6,541 bases of DNA. Origin: Calditrichota bacterium (GTDB lineage Bacteria > Zhuqueibacterota > Zhuqueibacteria > Residuimicrobiales > Krinioviventaceae). This document shows positions 1-6,061 of the stretch, in pieces. The notes beneath the pieces are model-generated. The model was not told the DNA's origin. It searched no databases and worked only from the letters and a program-made list of their open reading frames with translations. The stretch is taken from assembly GCA_003818595.1 (NCBI GenBank), contig RPQV01000206.1:1-6541 (forward strand), given 5' to 3'. The translations under genes were made by a program, and so were the position numbers. Position 1 is the stretch's first letter. Each line of letters opens with the position of its first letter.

Positions 1-47
1 TGCGAGCCCCCGCCCCGATGGCGCCTTTTCGCACTGATGCTGCGCGG

Positions 48-144
48 GGCGAAGCAATCTCCGGCTAAAGAGCAACTCACCAGCCTTAGAGTGAGAGGGT
101 GGCCTTTGCGGGGGAGGTGCATGGAGGCCGGGGATTGCTTCGGC
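48..144. repeat. Long imperfect inverted repeat, dispersed-repeat type
   Basis: Arms at 48-65 (GGCGAAGCAATCTCCGGC) and 127-144 (GCCGGGGATTGCTTCGGC) are complementary at 16 of 18 positions across a 61-base spacer. A second perfect 9-bp pair, CACCAGCCT (78-86) and AGGCTGGTG (157-165), crosses the first, so both cannot form as a simple nested stem. The words GAAGCAATCTCC, GATTGCTTCGGC and CTCGCAATGAC (191-201) resemble a GC-rich intergenic repeat type known from many unrelated bacterial genomes. No coding function is seen. Family membership is from memory, not from a search. Confidence 0.6.
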
Positions 145-193
145 GTTCCGCCGGGGAGGCTGGTGTAATGCCTGATGCACAGGGGAACGCCTC

Positions 194-245
194 GCAATGA
201 CTTGGGTTCATGATGCTTCGCCATGACTTGGATTCATGCCGCTGC
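194..245. repeat. Two-copy 26-bp direct repeat
   Basis: Copies at 194-219 and 220-245 share a core, ATGACTTGGGTTCATG at 197-212 and ATGACTTGGATTCATG at 223-238, differing at one base. Both begin with CGC and are head to tail. Immediately downstream, 250-268 reads TTTGCGCCTATGCGTGAG, resembling another common intergenic repeat word. The stretch appears non-coding. Confidence 0.65.
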
Positions 246-353
246 GCACTTTGCGCCTATGCGTGAGTCACTTCCTTTCGCAGCAAAATTTCATCTGCCT
301 GTTTAGAGACGAATAATCCGTCTGTTCATCTTTCCCACACAGCTTGCTCCACG

Positions 354-491
354 GCGCTGACAGTTAAGCCAAGTGCGCTGATGATCAAACCAACTGCGCT
401 GATGATCAAACCAACTGCGCTGATGATCAAACCAACTGCGCTGACGATCAAACCAACTGCGCTAATGATTAAACCAAGTGCGCTGACGATC
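354..491. repeat. 21-bp tandem repeat array, about 6.5 copies
   Basis: Units start at 354, 375, 396, 417, 438, 459 and 480 (last partial), exactly 21 bp apart. Each opens with GCGCTGA (GCGCTAA in the sixth) and most continue with TGATCAAACCAACT. Units 2, 3 and 4 (375-437) are identical, while the outer ones diverge. Each full core contains the palindrome TGATCA. There are no unique spacers, so this is not a CRISPR array. Read on the minus strand it would give a heptapeptide repeat (GLIISAV), since 21 is a multiple of 3. The flanks give no start signal or domain, so it is best treated as a DNA repeat. Confidence 0.9.
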
Positions 492-500
492 CCGACAATC

Positions 501-605
501 CCTCTGCGCACCTCTGCGTTCATCCACATATCTGTTTAATCTGTGATTCTGACATTCTTCACCGTCTGAACCGCAGATTACGCTGATTAAAGGATTTCGC
601 AGATT
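501..605. repeat. Dispersed intergenic repeat segments
   Basis: The segment contains CCTCTGCGCACCTCTGCGTT (501-520), an internal near-duplication of CCTCTGCG, then TCTGTTTAATCTGTGATTC, then AACCGCAGATTACGCTGATT at 569-588. CGCAGATT occurs at 572-579 and again at 598-605. These words match my recollection of short repeats scattered through intergenic regions in Bacteroidota, cyanobacteria and other phyla, often adjoining each other as here. No gene is supported. The name of the family and its spread were not verified. Confidence 0.55.
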
Positions 606-815
606 GGATCCGACAATGAATTCAACATCTGTATGCTTTTTCTCCTCCACCCGTCTGCACTCCCGTCTATAAGAGTGCGAACAAAACACTTTTCGACTTG
701 AAATAGACAATCTGGAATCACCTACAAACCGCCAAATCGCAAAGATCAAACCGCACTGATAATGCGACAAGATTAACCGAGAAAAGTTATATGCAACAAA
801 AAAAGGTGCCGCTAT

Positions 816-850
816 TTTATCCTCCGTGTCTCTGTGTCTCCGTGCGAGGT
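816..850. repeat. Dispersed repeat of the CCGTGTCTCTGTGTCTCCGTG type
   Basis: CTCCGTGTCTCTGTGTCTCC (822-841) is a low-complexity stretch built on GTGTCTC. It closely resembles a repeat commonly seen between genes in many environmental bacterial genomes. The open minus-strand frame through 462-860 crosses three different repeat segments and has no recognisable protein signature, so it is not called as a gene. Confidence 0.5.
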
Positions 851-1369
851 GTGAAAACAAGGTCAGACAAAATCAACCTGTTGTTTGTAATAGGTTTGAA
901 ATATTTTTATTTACAGTTATCATGATGTATTAAAATGACTTGATTTGGTCCAACCCCAATTCGACTCAAACGAAATTATGCCCTCACACCCATCATATCC
1001 ATCACACTCCTCACCTCACTCCGCCGCACCCCTTGGTCAACATTCTGATTGATTTCCTGCCCGACATTGTTTATTTTAAATCATCACCTGATCACCAATG
1101 ATATCGAACACGACCCGACCCGCATTCTTTTCTATTCATGATGAATTTGTCGCCATTTTTAATTGCTTTATCATCTCCACAATCGACGGATTTCCTTCAC
1201 CATAGAGCAACGATGGCAACACATATATGAATTACTCCTGAAAAAATGCCCTCTTGAATTACACGCCGTCAATGAGCTATTGGATGAAACACAGGTCACC
1301 CGCACATTACAAGGGAAACCATCAGTGCTTAACATTCTCAGAACAAAGAGGCTGAAATTCATTTTCCAA

Positions 1370-1409
1370 GGCTCCCCTTTTCAAAAAATAATTGTGAAAA
1401 GAGGGAGCC
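1370..1409. repeat. Strong hairpin upstream of the glycanase
   Basis: GGCTCCCCTTTTCA (1370-1383) pairs with TGAAAAGAGGGAGCC (1395-1409): 14 base pairs with a single-base bulge and an 11-base A/T-rich loop. It sits 37 bases before the Shine-Dalgarno of the glycanase gene. No U-tract follows on either strand, so it is not a standard intrinsic terminator. It could be a 5'-UTR structure affecting mRNA stability or translation, or a small repeat element. A short direct similarity (GAAATTCA) flanks it on both sides (1354-1361 and 1410-1417). Confidence 0.6.
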
Positions 1410-1446
1410 GAAATTCAGGATCATTGAAGCGCCATGAATGAATTGC

Positions 1447-1453
1447 GGAGGTG
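1447..1453 (+). promoter_or_regulatory. Shine-Dalgarno that fixes the glycanase start
   Basis: GGAGGTG at 1447-1453 is a near-perfect Shine-Dalgarno located 5 bases (counted from GGAGG) before the ATG at 1457. The in-frame GTG at 1451 lies inside this element, so it cannot be the start. The ATG at 1457 is chosen. Confidence 0.8.
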
Positions 1454-1456
1454 TTT

Positions 1457-3745
1457 ATGTCTGGTTCGGGTTTCGCAAAAATGTATTTGGTTCTTCTGCT
1501 TTTAATCGTGCTGCCGACTCTATCCTATTCGATCACCCCCTGGCTTCATACCCAGGGAAATCAATTCCAAGATCCCAATAACAATACGGTTATATTGCGC
1601 GGTGTGTCGATGATCGATATCGGCGCCACGCAGCAGTGGTACGGCGGCGTGAATGCGCTGGTCGATCGCCTCACCAACACCAGTGATCCGGCGGGCAGTT
1701 CTCCCGGCTGGTACACGCGCATTATTCGTCTGGCGTGTTATCCGCCTGATGAAGGTTTCACCTCGCCCTTCGGCTGGCAGCCGGGGAGCAATGATTTTTA
1801 CAATAATCTATTACGTCCTTTGGTGGATTACTGCAAAACCAAGGATTTGTATGTCATCATCGACTGGCACTATATCTCGGACACCTGGACGCGCGACCAG
1901 ATGACGCGCGACTTTTGGACCTATATGGCGCCGAGATTTGCCAATGACTCTAATGTGCTGTTTGAGGTTTTTAATGAACCGATCAACTCCGGCAGTACGG
2001 AGACGCAGCGCTGGATTGATTTTCGCGATGATGTGCAGCCCTGGGTGAATATTATCCGTTCTTATGCCGCCAATAACATCATTCTCGTTGGCGGCCCCAG
2101 TTGGTCGCAGATCATCGGGCCGGCGGCGACATATCCGGTTTCCGGGAGCAATATCGCTTATGTGGCGCATGTCTATCCCATTCATTGGCTGGATTCCGGC
2201 ACGCGCGCATGGATTCAGAATCACATCACCACCTGCCATGCCGTCTACCCGGTGATGCTGACCGAGTGGGGATTCAGCAGCAGCTCCTGCGACGACATCA
2301 CCTGCGGCACCATTGCCAACTTTGGCCAGCCGCTGAAGGATTTTATTCAGGCCAATGGGTTGAGCTGGACCGCCTGGTGCGCCAATTACGAATGGCTGCC
2401 GCCGATGTATTATTCGGGCTATACGCTGCGGGTGGGTTCCGGTGAAATGGGCGGATTTACCAAAGACTGGCTGTATGAAAAGCGCAATGACAACCAACCG
2501 GGAGGCGGCGGCACGCAGGCGCCGTACGGAGGCGCCGCCTGGGCTGTTCCCGGAAAAATGGAGGCTGAAAATTACGATACCGGCGGGGAAGGCGTTGCTT
2601 ATCATGACTCGGACAGTGCCAACAGCGGCGGCGCGTATCGCTCGGACGGAGTGGATATCGAAAGCACCACCGATACCGGCGGCGGCTACAATGTCGGCTG
2701 GATCATCACCGGCGAGTGGCTTGAATATACCGTGAATGTCGCCACTGCCGGAACCTACAATGTAGAAGTCCGAGTCGCTGCGCCCAGCACCGGCGGGACG
2801 CTGCACATCGAATTCGGCAGCGTCAATAAAACCGGCACCATGACCGTGCCGCAAACCGGCGGTTGGCAAACGTGGACCACGGTCACCAAAACAGGCGTCT
2901 CGCTTGCTGCGGGACAACAGGTGATGCGGGTTGCCATGGATGCCGGCAATTTTAACCTGAACTGGGTGAATATAGCGACCGCTGCTCCGACGAATTTGCT
3001 GCTGAATCCCGGATTCGAAAGTGGAACCACAAGCTGGGCCGGCCAGGGCTGCACAATCTCTCGCGTGACGACCAAACATTCAGGTTCTTATGGAGTGCGC
3101 ACCAGTTCCCGTACCGCTGCATGGGCCGGGCCGGTGCAGATAATAACCAGCGCGTTGGCGGCAAGCGGGCAGGGCAATTATCAGTTATCCGCCTGGATGA
3201 AAATGTTTTCGGGCAGCGCCACCGGAAAGGTGAGCATGCGTTTGACCCACGGAGGCGGCACAACCTATTTCGGCGTCACCGGGTCGGCGACTACCAGTTG
3301 GAAGCAGATTTCCGGCGTGGTCAATCTGACCTGGTCCGGAACATTGACCGAAGCTGCTTTTTATATCGAGACCACCTCCGGCACCACCAATTTTTACGCC
3401 GATGACTGCAGCATCGTCAAGAGCTTGAGTAAAATGGCTGCTGACTTTGCGCTCATGCCCGATGTTGTAAAAGCCGTTCCTGAACAATTTATCCTGCATC
3501 AGAATTACCCCAATCCCTTTAATCCGCAAACATCCATCAGCTATGAATTGCCGGCAAGCGGATTGGTGAGGTTGGACGTTTATGACATGCTGGGTCGGGA
3601 GGCTTTGGTGTTGGTCAATGAGGTACAGGAAGCGGGAATGCATACGGTGGTTCTGAACATGGAAGATCGGCAGAGTGGGATGTATCTGTATCGGATGACC
3701 TGCGGATCATTTACGGATGTGAAAAAATTGTTGTTTGTCAAGTAA
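1457..3745 (+). CDS. Secreted multidomain GH5 glycanase with CBM6 and T9SS sorting domain
   Basis: A 762-residue exported polysaccharide hydrolase. Residues 1-25 form a signal peptide (hydrophobic LVLLLLIVLP, likely cut after SYS). Residues ~28-345 are a glycoside hydrolase family 5 (cellulase-type TIM barrel) domain. It has Arg91, His138 in IDWHY, acid/base Glu174 in FEVFNEP, His238/Tyr240 in VAHVYP, nucleophile Glu270 in LTEWGF and Trp307 in SWTAW, so the active site looks intact. After a Gly-rich linker (348-352), residues ~359-507 are a CBM6 beta-sandwich (MEAENYD start, FNLNWVNI end). Residues ~513-654 are a CBM4/9/22-like module (LLNPGFESG start, FYADDCSI end). Residues ~676-762 are a type IX secretion sorting domain (QNYPNPFNP, YDMLGRE, SGMYLYR, KKLLFVK). 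Family knowledge: GH5 cleaves beta-1,4-glucans, mannans or related glycans by retention. The subfamily and exact substrate cannot be set here. The domain order implies export through the Sec system and then T9SS, to the surface or medium. It appears monocistronic, flanked by repeat-rich DNA. Confidence 0.93.
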   Translation: MSGSGFAKMYLVLLLLIVLPTLSYSITPWLHTQGNQFQDPNNNTVILRGVSMIDIGATQQWYGGVNALVDRLTNTSDPAGSSPGWYTRIIRLACYPPDEGFTSPFGWQPGSNDFYNNLLRPLVDYCKTKDLYVIIDWHYISDTWTRDQMTRDFWTYMAPRFANDSNVLFEVFNEPINSGSTETQRWIDFRDDVQPWVNIIRSYAANNIILVGGPSWSQIIGPAATYPVSGSNIAYVAHVYPIHWLDSGTRAWIQNHITTCHAVYPVMLTEWGFSSSSCDDITCGTIANFGQPLKDFIQANGLSWTAWCANYEWLPPMYYSGYTLRVGSGEMGGFTKDWLYEKRNDNQPGGGGTQAPYGGAAWAVPGKMEAENYDTGGEGVAYHDSDSANSGGAYRSDGVDIESTTDTGGGYNVGWIITGEWLEYTVNVATAGTYNVEVRVAAPSTGGTLHIEFGSVNKTGTMTVPQTGGWQTWTTVTKTGVSLAAGQQVMRVAMDAGNFNLNWVNIATAAPTNLLLNPGFESGTTSWAGQGCTISRVTTKHSGSYGVRTSSRTAAWAGPVQIITSALAASGQGNYQLSAWMKMFSGSATGKVSMRLTHGGGTTYFGVTGSATTSWKQISGVVNLTWSGTLTEAAFYIETTSGTTNFYADDCSIVKSLSKMAADFALMPDVVKAVPEQFILHQNYPNPFNPQTSISYELPASGLVRLDVYDMLGREALVLVNEVQEAGMHTVVLNMEDRQSGMYLYRMTCGSFTDVKKLLFVK

Positions 3746-3793
3746 GATTTTCGGATTTAAAAAAGCCGATATCTTTTGAGACTGTCGAACAAC

Positions 3794-3823
3794 CCCGGAT
3801 GCCTCGTTTTTTGAGGCTCCGGG
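3794..3823. terminator. Hairpin after the glycanase, possible 3'-end structure
   Basis: CCCGGA-T-GCCTC (3794-3805) pairs with GAGGC-TCCGGG (3813-3823): 11 base pairs with one bulged T and the loop GTTTTTT. It is the first hairpin after the stop codon (48 bases away) and could end or stabilise the glycanase transcript. The U-run lies in the loop and not after the stem, so a classical intrinsic terminator is not shown. Confidence 0.4.
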
Positions 3824-3826
3824 CCT

Positions 3827-3859
3827 ATCTGACTGGTAGGTTAGACATTCCTGTCAGAT
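3827..3859. repeat. Inverted repeat, 10-bp arms
   Basis: ATCTGACTGG (3827-3836) and CCTGTCAGAT (3850-3859) are complementary at 9 of 10 positions around a 13-base loop. It is the second of four back-to-back inverted repeats following the glycanase gene. Confidence 0.5.
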
Positions 3860-3871
3860 GAAGAACACCTT

Positions 3872-3907
3872 CATCTCCGTCCCAAGCTGAAGCTTGGGAC
3901 GGAGATG
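3872..3907. repeat. Perfect 17-bp palindromic element
   Basis: CATCTCCGTCCCAAGCT (3872-3888) and AGCTTGGGACGGAGATG (3891-3907) are perfectly complementary with a 2-base centre (GA). G-U pairs would extend the RNA stem by about three more pairs (3869-3871 with 3908-3910). The AAGCTTGGGAC word resembles a dispersed intergenic palindrome found in many bacteria. With so small a centre, cruciform formation or a recent inverted duplication is plausible. Confidence 0.8.
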
Positions 3908-3911
3908 GGGT

Positions 3912-3928
3912 GCGAAGCTGTGCTTCGC
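3912..3928. repeat. Short perfect hairpin GCGAAGC/GCTTCGC
   Basis: GCGAAGC (3912-3918) and GCTTCGC (3922-3928) form a perfect 7-bp stem with the loop TGT. It starts four bases after the 17-bp palindrome and is the fourth hairpin of the cluster, consistent with a compound REP-like intergenic element. Confidence 0.65.
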
Positions 3929-3930
3929 GT

Positions 3931-4013
3931 CCCGGATGCAGCGGGGCTTCGACTTCGCTCAGCCACCGAGACCGGAGGCGTTTTCACACAGTCTGGGAGC
4001 TTGGTAACGAGGG
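3931..4013. repeat. Further dispersed-repeat segments
   Basis: GGCTTCGACTTCGCTCAGCC (3945-3964) followed by ACCGAGACCGG resembles a well-known intergenic repeat word (TTCGACTTCGCTCAGCCACCG type). TGGGAGCTTGGTAACGAGGG (3993-4012) resembles the same AAGCTTGGGAACGAG family as the nearby 17-bp palindrome. The plus-strand open frame from 3910 translates straight through these repeats, so its first ~35 codons are not credible protein. Repeat identity is from memory. Confidence 0.45.
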
Positions 4014-4018
4014 AATCA

Positions 4019-4067
4019 TCAGCGCACTTGTGAAATTGTCAGCGCAGTTTGCTGAATCGTCAGCGCA
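4019..4067 (+). repeat. Three copies of TCAGCGCA at 20-21 bp spacing
   Basis: TCAGCGCA begins at 4019, 4039 and 4060. In the second and third copies TCAGCGCAG is preceded by TTG or TCG, and the copies are separated by variable sequence. The core is the reverse complement of the TGCGCTGA that marks every unit boundary of the 21-bp array at 354-491, and the spacing is nearly the same. This looks like a degenerate, inverted copy of the same tandem repeat, about 3.5 kb away. Confidence 0.6.
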
Positions 4068-4245
4068 GGAAAGGCGTCAGCTGTTCCAGTATCTCGATGA
4101 TGAGAGCAACCGCAGCGGACGTACACTGTTTGCCGATGATCCGGTCACTGCGGTGTTGTTCGAGTCACGCCGGCACAACGCGCGCATCATCCAAAAGGAT
4201 GCAGTTGATAATGAAGGGGAAGCATCAATGCCGGCGGGGGTCTAA
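4030..4245 (+). pseudogene. Short coding-looking remnant, unidentified
   Basis: I do not recognise this. From about codon TCA 4039 to the TAA at 4243-4245, the frame reads with ordinary acidic/polar composition (RRQLFQYLDDESN, then LFADDPVTAVLFESRR) and G/C-rich third positions, unlike the AT-rich DNA that follows. The upstream part runs into repeats, and no start has a good ribosome binding site: GTG at 4030 has GAGGG about 17 bases away. The most likely reading is the 3' remnant of a decayed gene whose 5' end was replaced by repeat DNA. A small genuine gene cannot be excluded. No domain or motif is visible. Confidence 0.25.
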
Positions 4246-4364
4246 TGGTAAACGAATCTCCCTTTCCTTCCTCTGCGCCGTTGAAATCAATCTGGACTTT
4301 GAGAAATCTCTTTATAAAGCATCGTTTGATTCGTATATTCAGTCATGGCTGTTTCTCTAATTTT

Positions 4365-4407
4365 GTTTCCGATTTGATTGGACTGCAAATCAATATAAAT
4401 CAGAAAC
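4365..4407. repeat. Imperfect inverted repeat in AT-rich spacer
   Basis: GTTTCCGATTTGATTG (4365-4380) and CAATATAAATCAGAAAC (4391-4407) are complementary except for one mismatch and a short internal loop, around a 10-base centre. No clean U-tract follows. It may be a transcript end for upstream DNA or a binding site. The function is unknown. Confidence 0.45.
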
Positions 4408-4459
4408 TTGTTAGTTGAAGCAGCTTTTTTTATGAATAATTCAGGTTAGGAGAATCAAA

Positions 4460-4477
4460 ATGAGTATGATGCCTTAA
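4460..4477 (+). other. Possible 5-codon mini-ORF (MSMMP) with Shine-Dalgarno
   Basis: AGGAG at 4448-4452 lies 7 bases before ATG 4460, which opens a frame of only five codons (ATG AGT ATG ATG CCT, then TAA). A different frame (4479 onward) continues as GRFDPINSPEGIMLIPSG before a stop. The arrangement could be the start of a frameshifted, decayed small gene or a leader peptide. Chance is also possible. Confidence 0.2.
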
Positions 4478-4572
4478 AGGTCGCTTTGATCCCATCAACA
4501 GTCCGGAAGGAATCATGCTGATTCCCTCGGGATAAGATTAAATCTGCCGGTGAGTTGGAATCGGTATACTTC

Positions 4573-4603
4573 TTGACTTGTATTCGAGTTTTGCATAACT
4601 TTG
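4573..4603 (+). promoter_or_regulatory. Candidate housekeeping promoter for the sigma-54 activator
   Basis: TTGACT (4573-4578) is followed after 17 bases by TAACTT (4596-4601). The same stretch fits the Bacteroidota-type pattern better: TTG at 4573-4575, 20 bases, then TAACTTTG (4596-4603, consensus TANNTTTG). It lies 59 bases before the start codon at 4663. The classical -10 match is weak (3 of 6). Confidence 0.35.
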
Positions 4604-4662
4604 ATTGGCTGCCGGCATTTCAGAGAGCAAGGTAAAGAATTTTCCATTCAAAGGTCAAAAAG

Positions 4663-6054
4663 ATGAGCGTCCGCAACAAAAAGCGTTCAAAATCATATTC
4701 TACAACACCCACAGATGCCATTCTGGAGAGCATTTCGGACGGCGTTTTTACCGTGGATATGGAATGGCGTATCACGTCATTTAATCGGGCGGCCGAAGAG
4801 ATCACCGGCGTCTCCCGCGACGAAGCGATCGGCCAGCGATGCAGCGAAGTGTTCCGCTCCAGCATGTGCGGCGAAGAGTGCGGGCTTCATCAGACGCTGA
4901 AAACAGGCAAGCCCATCATCGGCAAGTCCGGATATATCATCGCCATGGACGGCAGCCGCATTCCCATCAGCGTTTCCACGGCTGTTTTGAAAGACGCCGA
5001 CGGCCGCGTGATCGGCGGCGCCGAGACGTTTCGCGATCTTTCCGAGGTTGAGGCATTGCGCCGCGAGTTGGAAGGAAAATTCCGTGTCGGTGATTTTTCC
5101 AGCCGCAGCCCTTTGATGCAGCGTGTGCTCGAAGTGCTGCCTGCCGTCGCCGCCAGCCCCAGCACGGTTCTCATCCTCGGCGAAACAGGAACCGGCAAGG
5201 AGGTGATGGCGCGGACGATCCATTCACTCGGTCCCCGCAACAAGGGCCCTTTTATTGCCGTCAACTGTGCGGCTTTGCCCGACACGCTTCTGGAATCAGA
5301 ACTGTTCGGTTACAAGGCAGGCGCGTTTACCGGCGCCGCCAGGGACAAGCTCGGCCGTTTTGCGCTGGCAAAAGGAGGGACGATTTTTCTCGACGAGATC
5401 GGCGCGGTAAGCCCTGCCCTTCAGGTGCGGCTGCTGCGCGTGTTGCAGGAACGAACTTTTGAACCGTTGGGGGCAGTCCGTTCTGAAAGCACCGACGCGC
5501 GGATTATTGTCGCTGCTAATACAGACTTGGCCGAACAGGTGCGCCGGGGTGTGTTTCGCGAAGACCTTTATTACCGCATTAATATCGTACGCGTGGAGCT
5601 GCCGCCGCTGCGCCGAAGAAAGGAAGATATTCCCCTGCTGGTGGAGGAGTTCATCGTCCGTTTTAACCACCTGCAGCAGAAATCGGTGCAGGGAATTACT
5701 GCGGAAGCATTGTCCCTGCTCATGGCTCATGATTGGCCGGGAAATATCCGAGAATTGGAAAACGCAATCGAACGAGCCTTTATTTATTGCGGCAAAGGAC
5801 ACATCGGCATCCGGCATTTGCCCGGTGAATTGACCGCCCGCGATACACCGGCAGCCATTGATTCCAACGCGCACTCCGCCCACGAAATTATTGATGCTCA
5901 AGCCATCCGCGCTGCCCTGGAGCGGAATACCTTCAACCGTCTGGCCGCAGCAAAGGAACTGGGCATTCATAAAACCACGCTTCACCGCCGAATGAAGAAA
6001 CTGGGCATTCCCCTTCCCGATCAGGACGGCCGCACGCGAGGTCGGAAACAGTAG
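4663..6054 (+). CDS. Sigma-54-dependent activator, PAS-AAA+-Fis HTH
   Basis: A 463-residue bacterial enhancer-binding protein that would remodel sigma-54 RNA polymerase by ATP hydrolysis. Residues ~14-128 are a PAS sensor domain with a cysteine cluster, Cys60, Cys69 and Cys73. Residues ~143-375 are the AAA+ domain: Walker A GETGTGKE (173-180), the sigma-54 contact loop GAFTGA (220-225), Walker B TIFLDEIG (240-247), arginine fingers in FREDLYYR (Arg299, Arg305) and sensor II in WPGNIRELENAIERA (358-372). Residues ~408-449 are a Fis-type helix-turn-helix (AAAKELGIHKTTLHRRMKKL). All motifs needed for sigma-54 activation are present. There is no response-regulator receiver, so control is by the PAS ligand or redox state rather than phosphorylation. 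The start ATG has AAAGGT about 7 bases upstream. The likely target is the NifX-like gene downstream, where a palindrome and a -24/-12 promoter lie. The signal is unknown. Confidence 0.95.
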   Translation: MSVRNKKRSKSYSTTPTDAILESISDGVFTVDMEWRITSFNRAAEEITGVSRDEAIGQRCSEVFRSSMCGEECGLHQTLKTGKPIIGKSGYIIAMDGSRIPISVSTAVLKDADGRVIGGAETFRDLSEVEALRRELEGKFRVGDFSSRSPLMQRVLEVLPAVAASPSTVLILGETGTGKEVMARTIHSLGPRNKGPFIAVNCAALPDTLLESELFGYKAGAFTGAARDKLGRFALAKGGTIFLDEIGAVSPALQVRLLRVLQERTFEPLGAVRSESTDARIIVAANTDLAEQVRRGVFREDLYYRINIVRVELPPLRRRKEDIPLLVEEFIVRFNHLQQKSVQGITAEALSLLMAHDWPGNIRELENAIERAFIYCGKGHIGIRHLPGELTARDTPAAIDSNAHSAHEIIDAQAIRAALERNTFNRLAAAKELGIHKTTLHRRMKKLGIPLPDQDGRTRGRKQ

Positions 6055-6061
6055 CGATGAT

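Larger units (their letters stand above)
861..1456. other. Gene-free leader region upstream of the glycanase
   Basis: About 600 bases, AT-rich at 870-950, then C-rich and purine-poor around 980-1040, with no convincing gene. A plus-strand frame from 1163 (TTG, immediately after an in-frame TAA) to 1441 is open for 92 codons, but has no ATG, no ribosome binding site and ends inside the hairpin region. It is probably fortuitous. I could not identify the glycanase promoter with confidence. The only distinct structure is the hairpin at 1370-1409, listed separately. Confidence 0.6.
4246..4662. other. AT-rich intergenic region upstream of the sigma-54 activator
   Basis: About 420 bases without a convincing gene. 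It contains an imperfect inverted repeat (4365-4407), a short perfect hairpin GGAATCA-TGC-TGATTCC (4509-4525, with possible outer CCG/CGG pairs at 4503-4505 and 4528-4530), a mini-ORF with a good ribosome binding site (4460-4477) and a promoter candidate (4573-4603). Confidence 0.6.

Noticed and set aside
354..491. CRISPR array
   Set aside because: The 21-bp units are directly contiguous with no unique spacers, and no cas genes are present.
326..529. Minus-strand heptapeptide-repeat frame (GLIISAV units)
   Set aside because: The open frame follows from a 21-bp DNA repeat without stops. There is no plausible start context, and the ends lie in other repeats.
462..860. 132-codon minus-strand frame
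   Set aside because: It crosses the tandem array and two dispersed-repeat segments, and the translation has no domain or signal.
1163..1441. 92-codon plus-strand frame just before the glycanase
   Set aside because: It starts at TTG directly after a stop, has no ribosome binding site or internal ATG, and its last third runs through the hairpin at 1370-1409. No family resemblance is seen.
1811..3079. Long minus-strand open frame (422 codons) antisense to the glycanase
   Set aside because: It is entirely opposite a gene with clear GH5 and CBM motifs. Its translation has no recognisable domain, and GC-rich codon structure of the sense gene explains the open frame.
3910..4030. N-terminal part of the 111-codon plus-strand frame
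   Set aside because: This part translates a hairpin and dispersed-repeat segments, and only the later part has coding-like character.
4049..4360. 103-codon plus-strand frame overlapping the remnant in another frame
   Set aside because: TTG start without a ribosome binding site. Cys/Ser/Arg-rich composition is typical of an off-frame reading, and the frame runs into AT-rich spacer.
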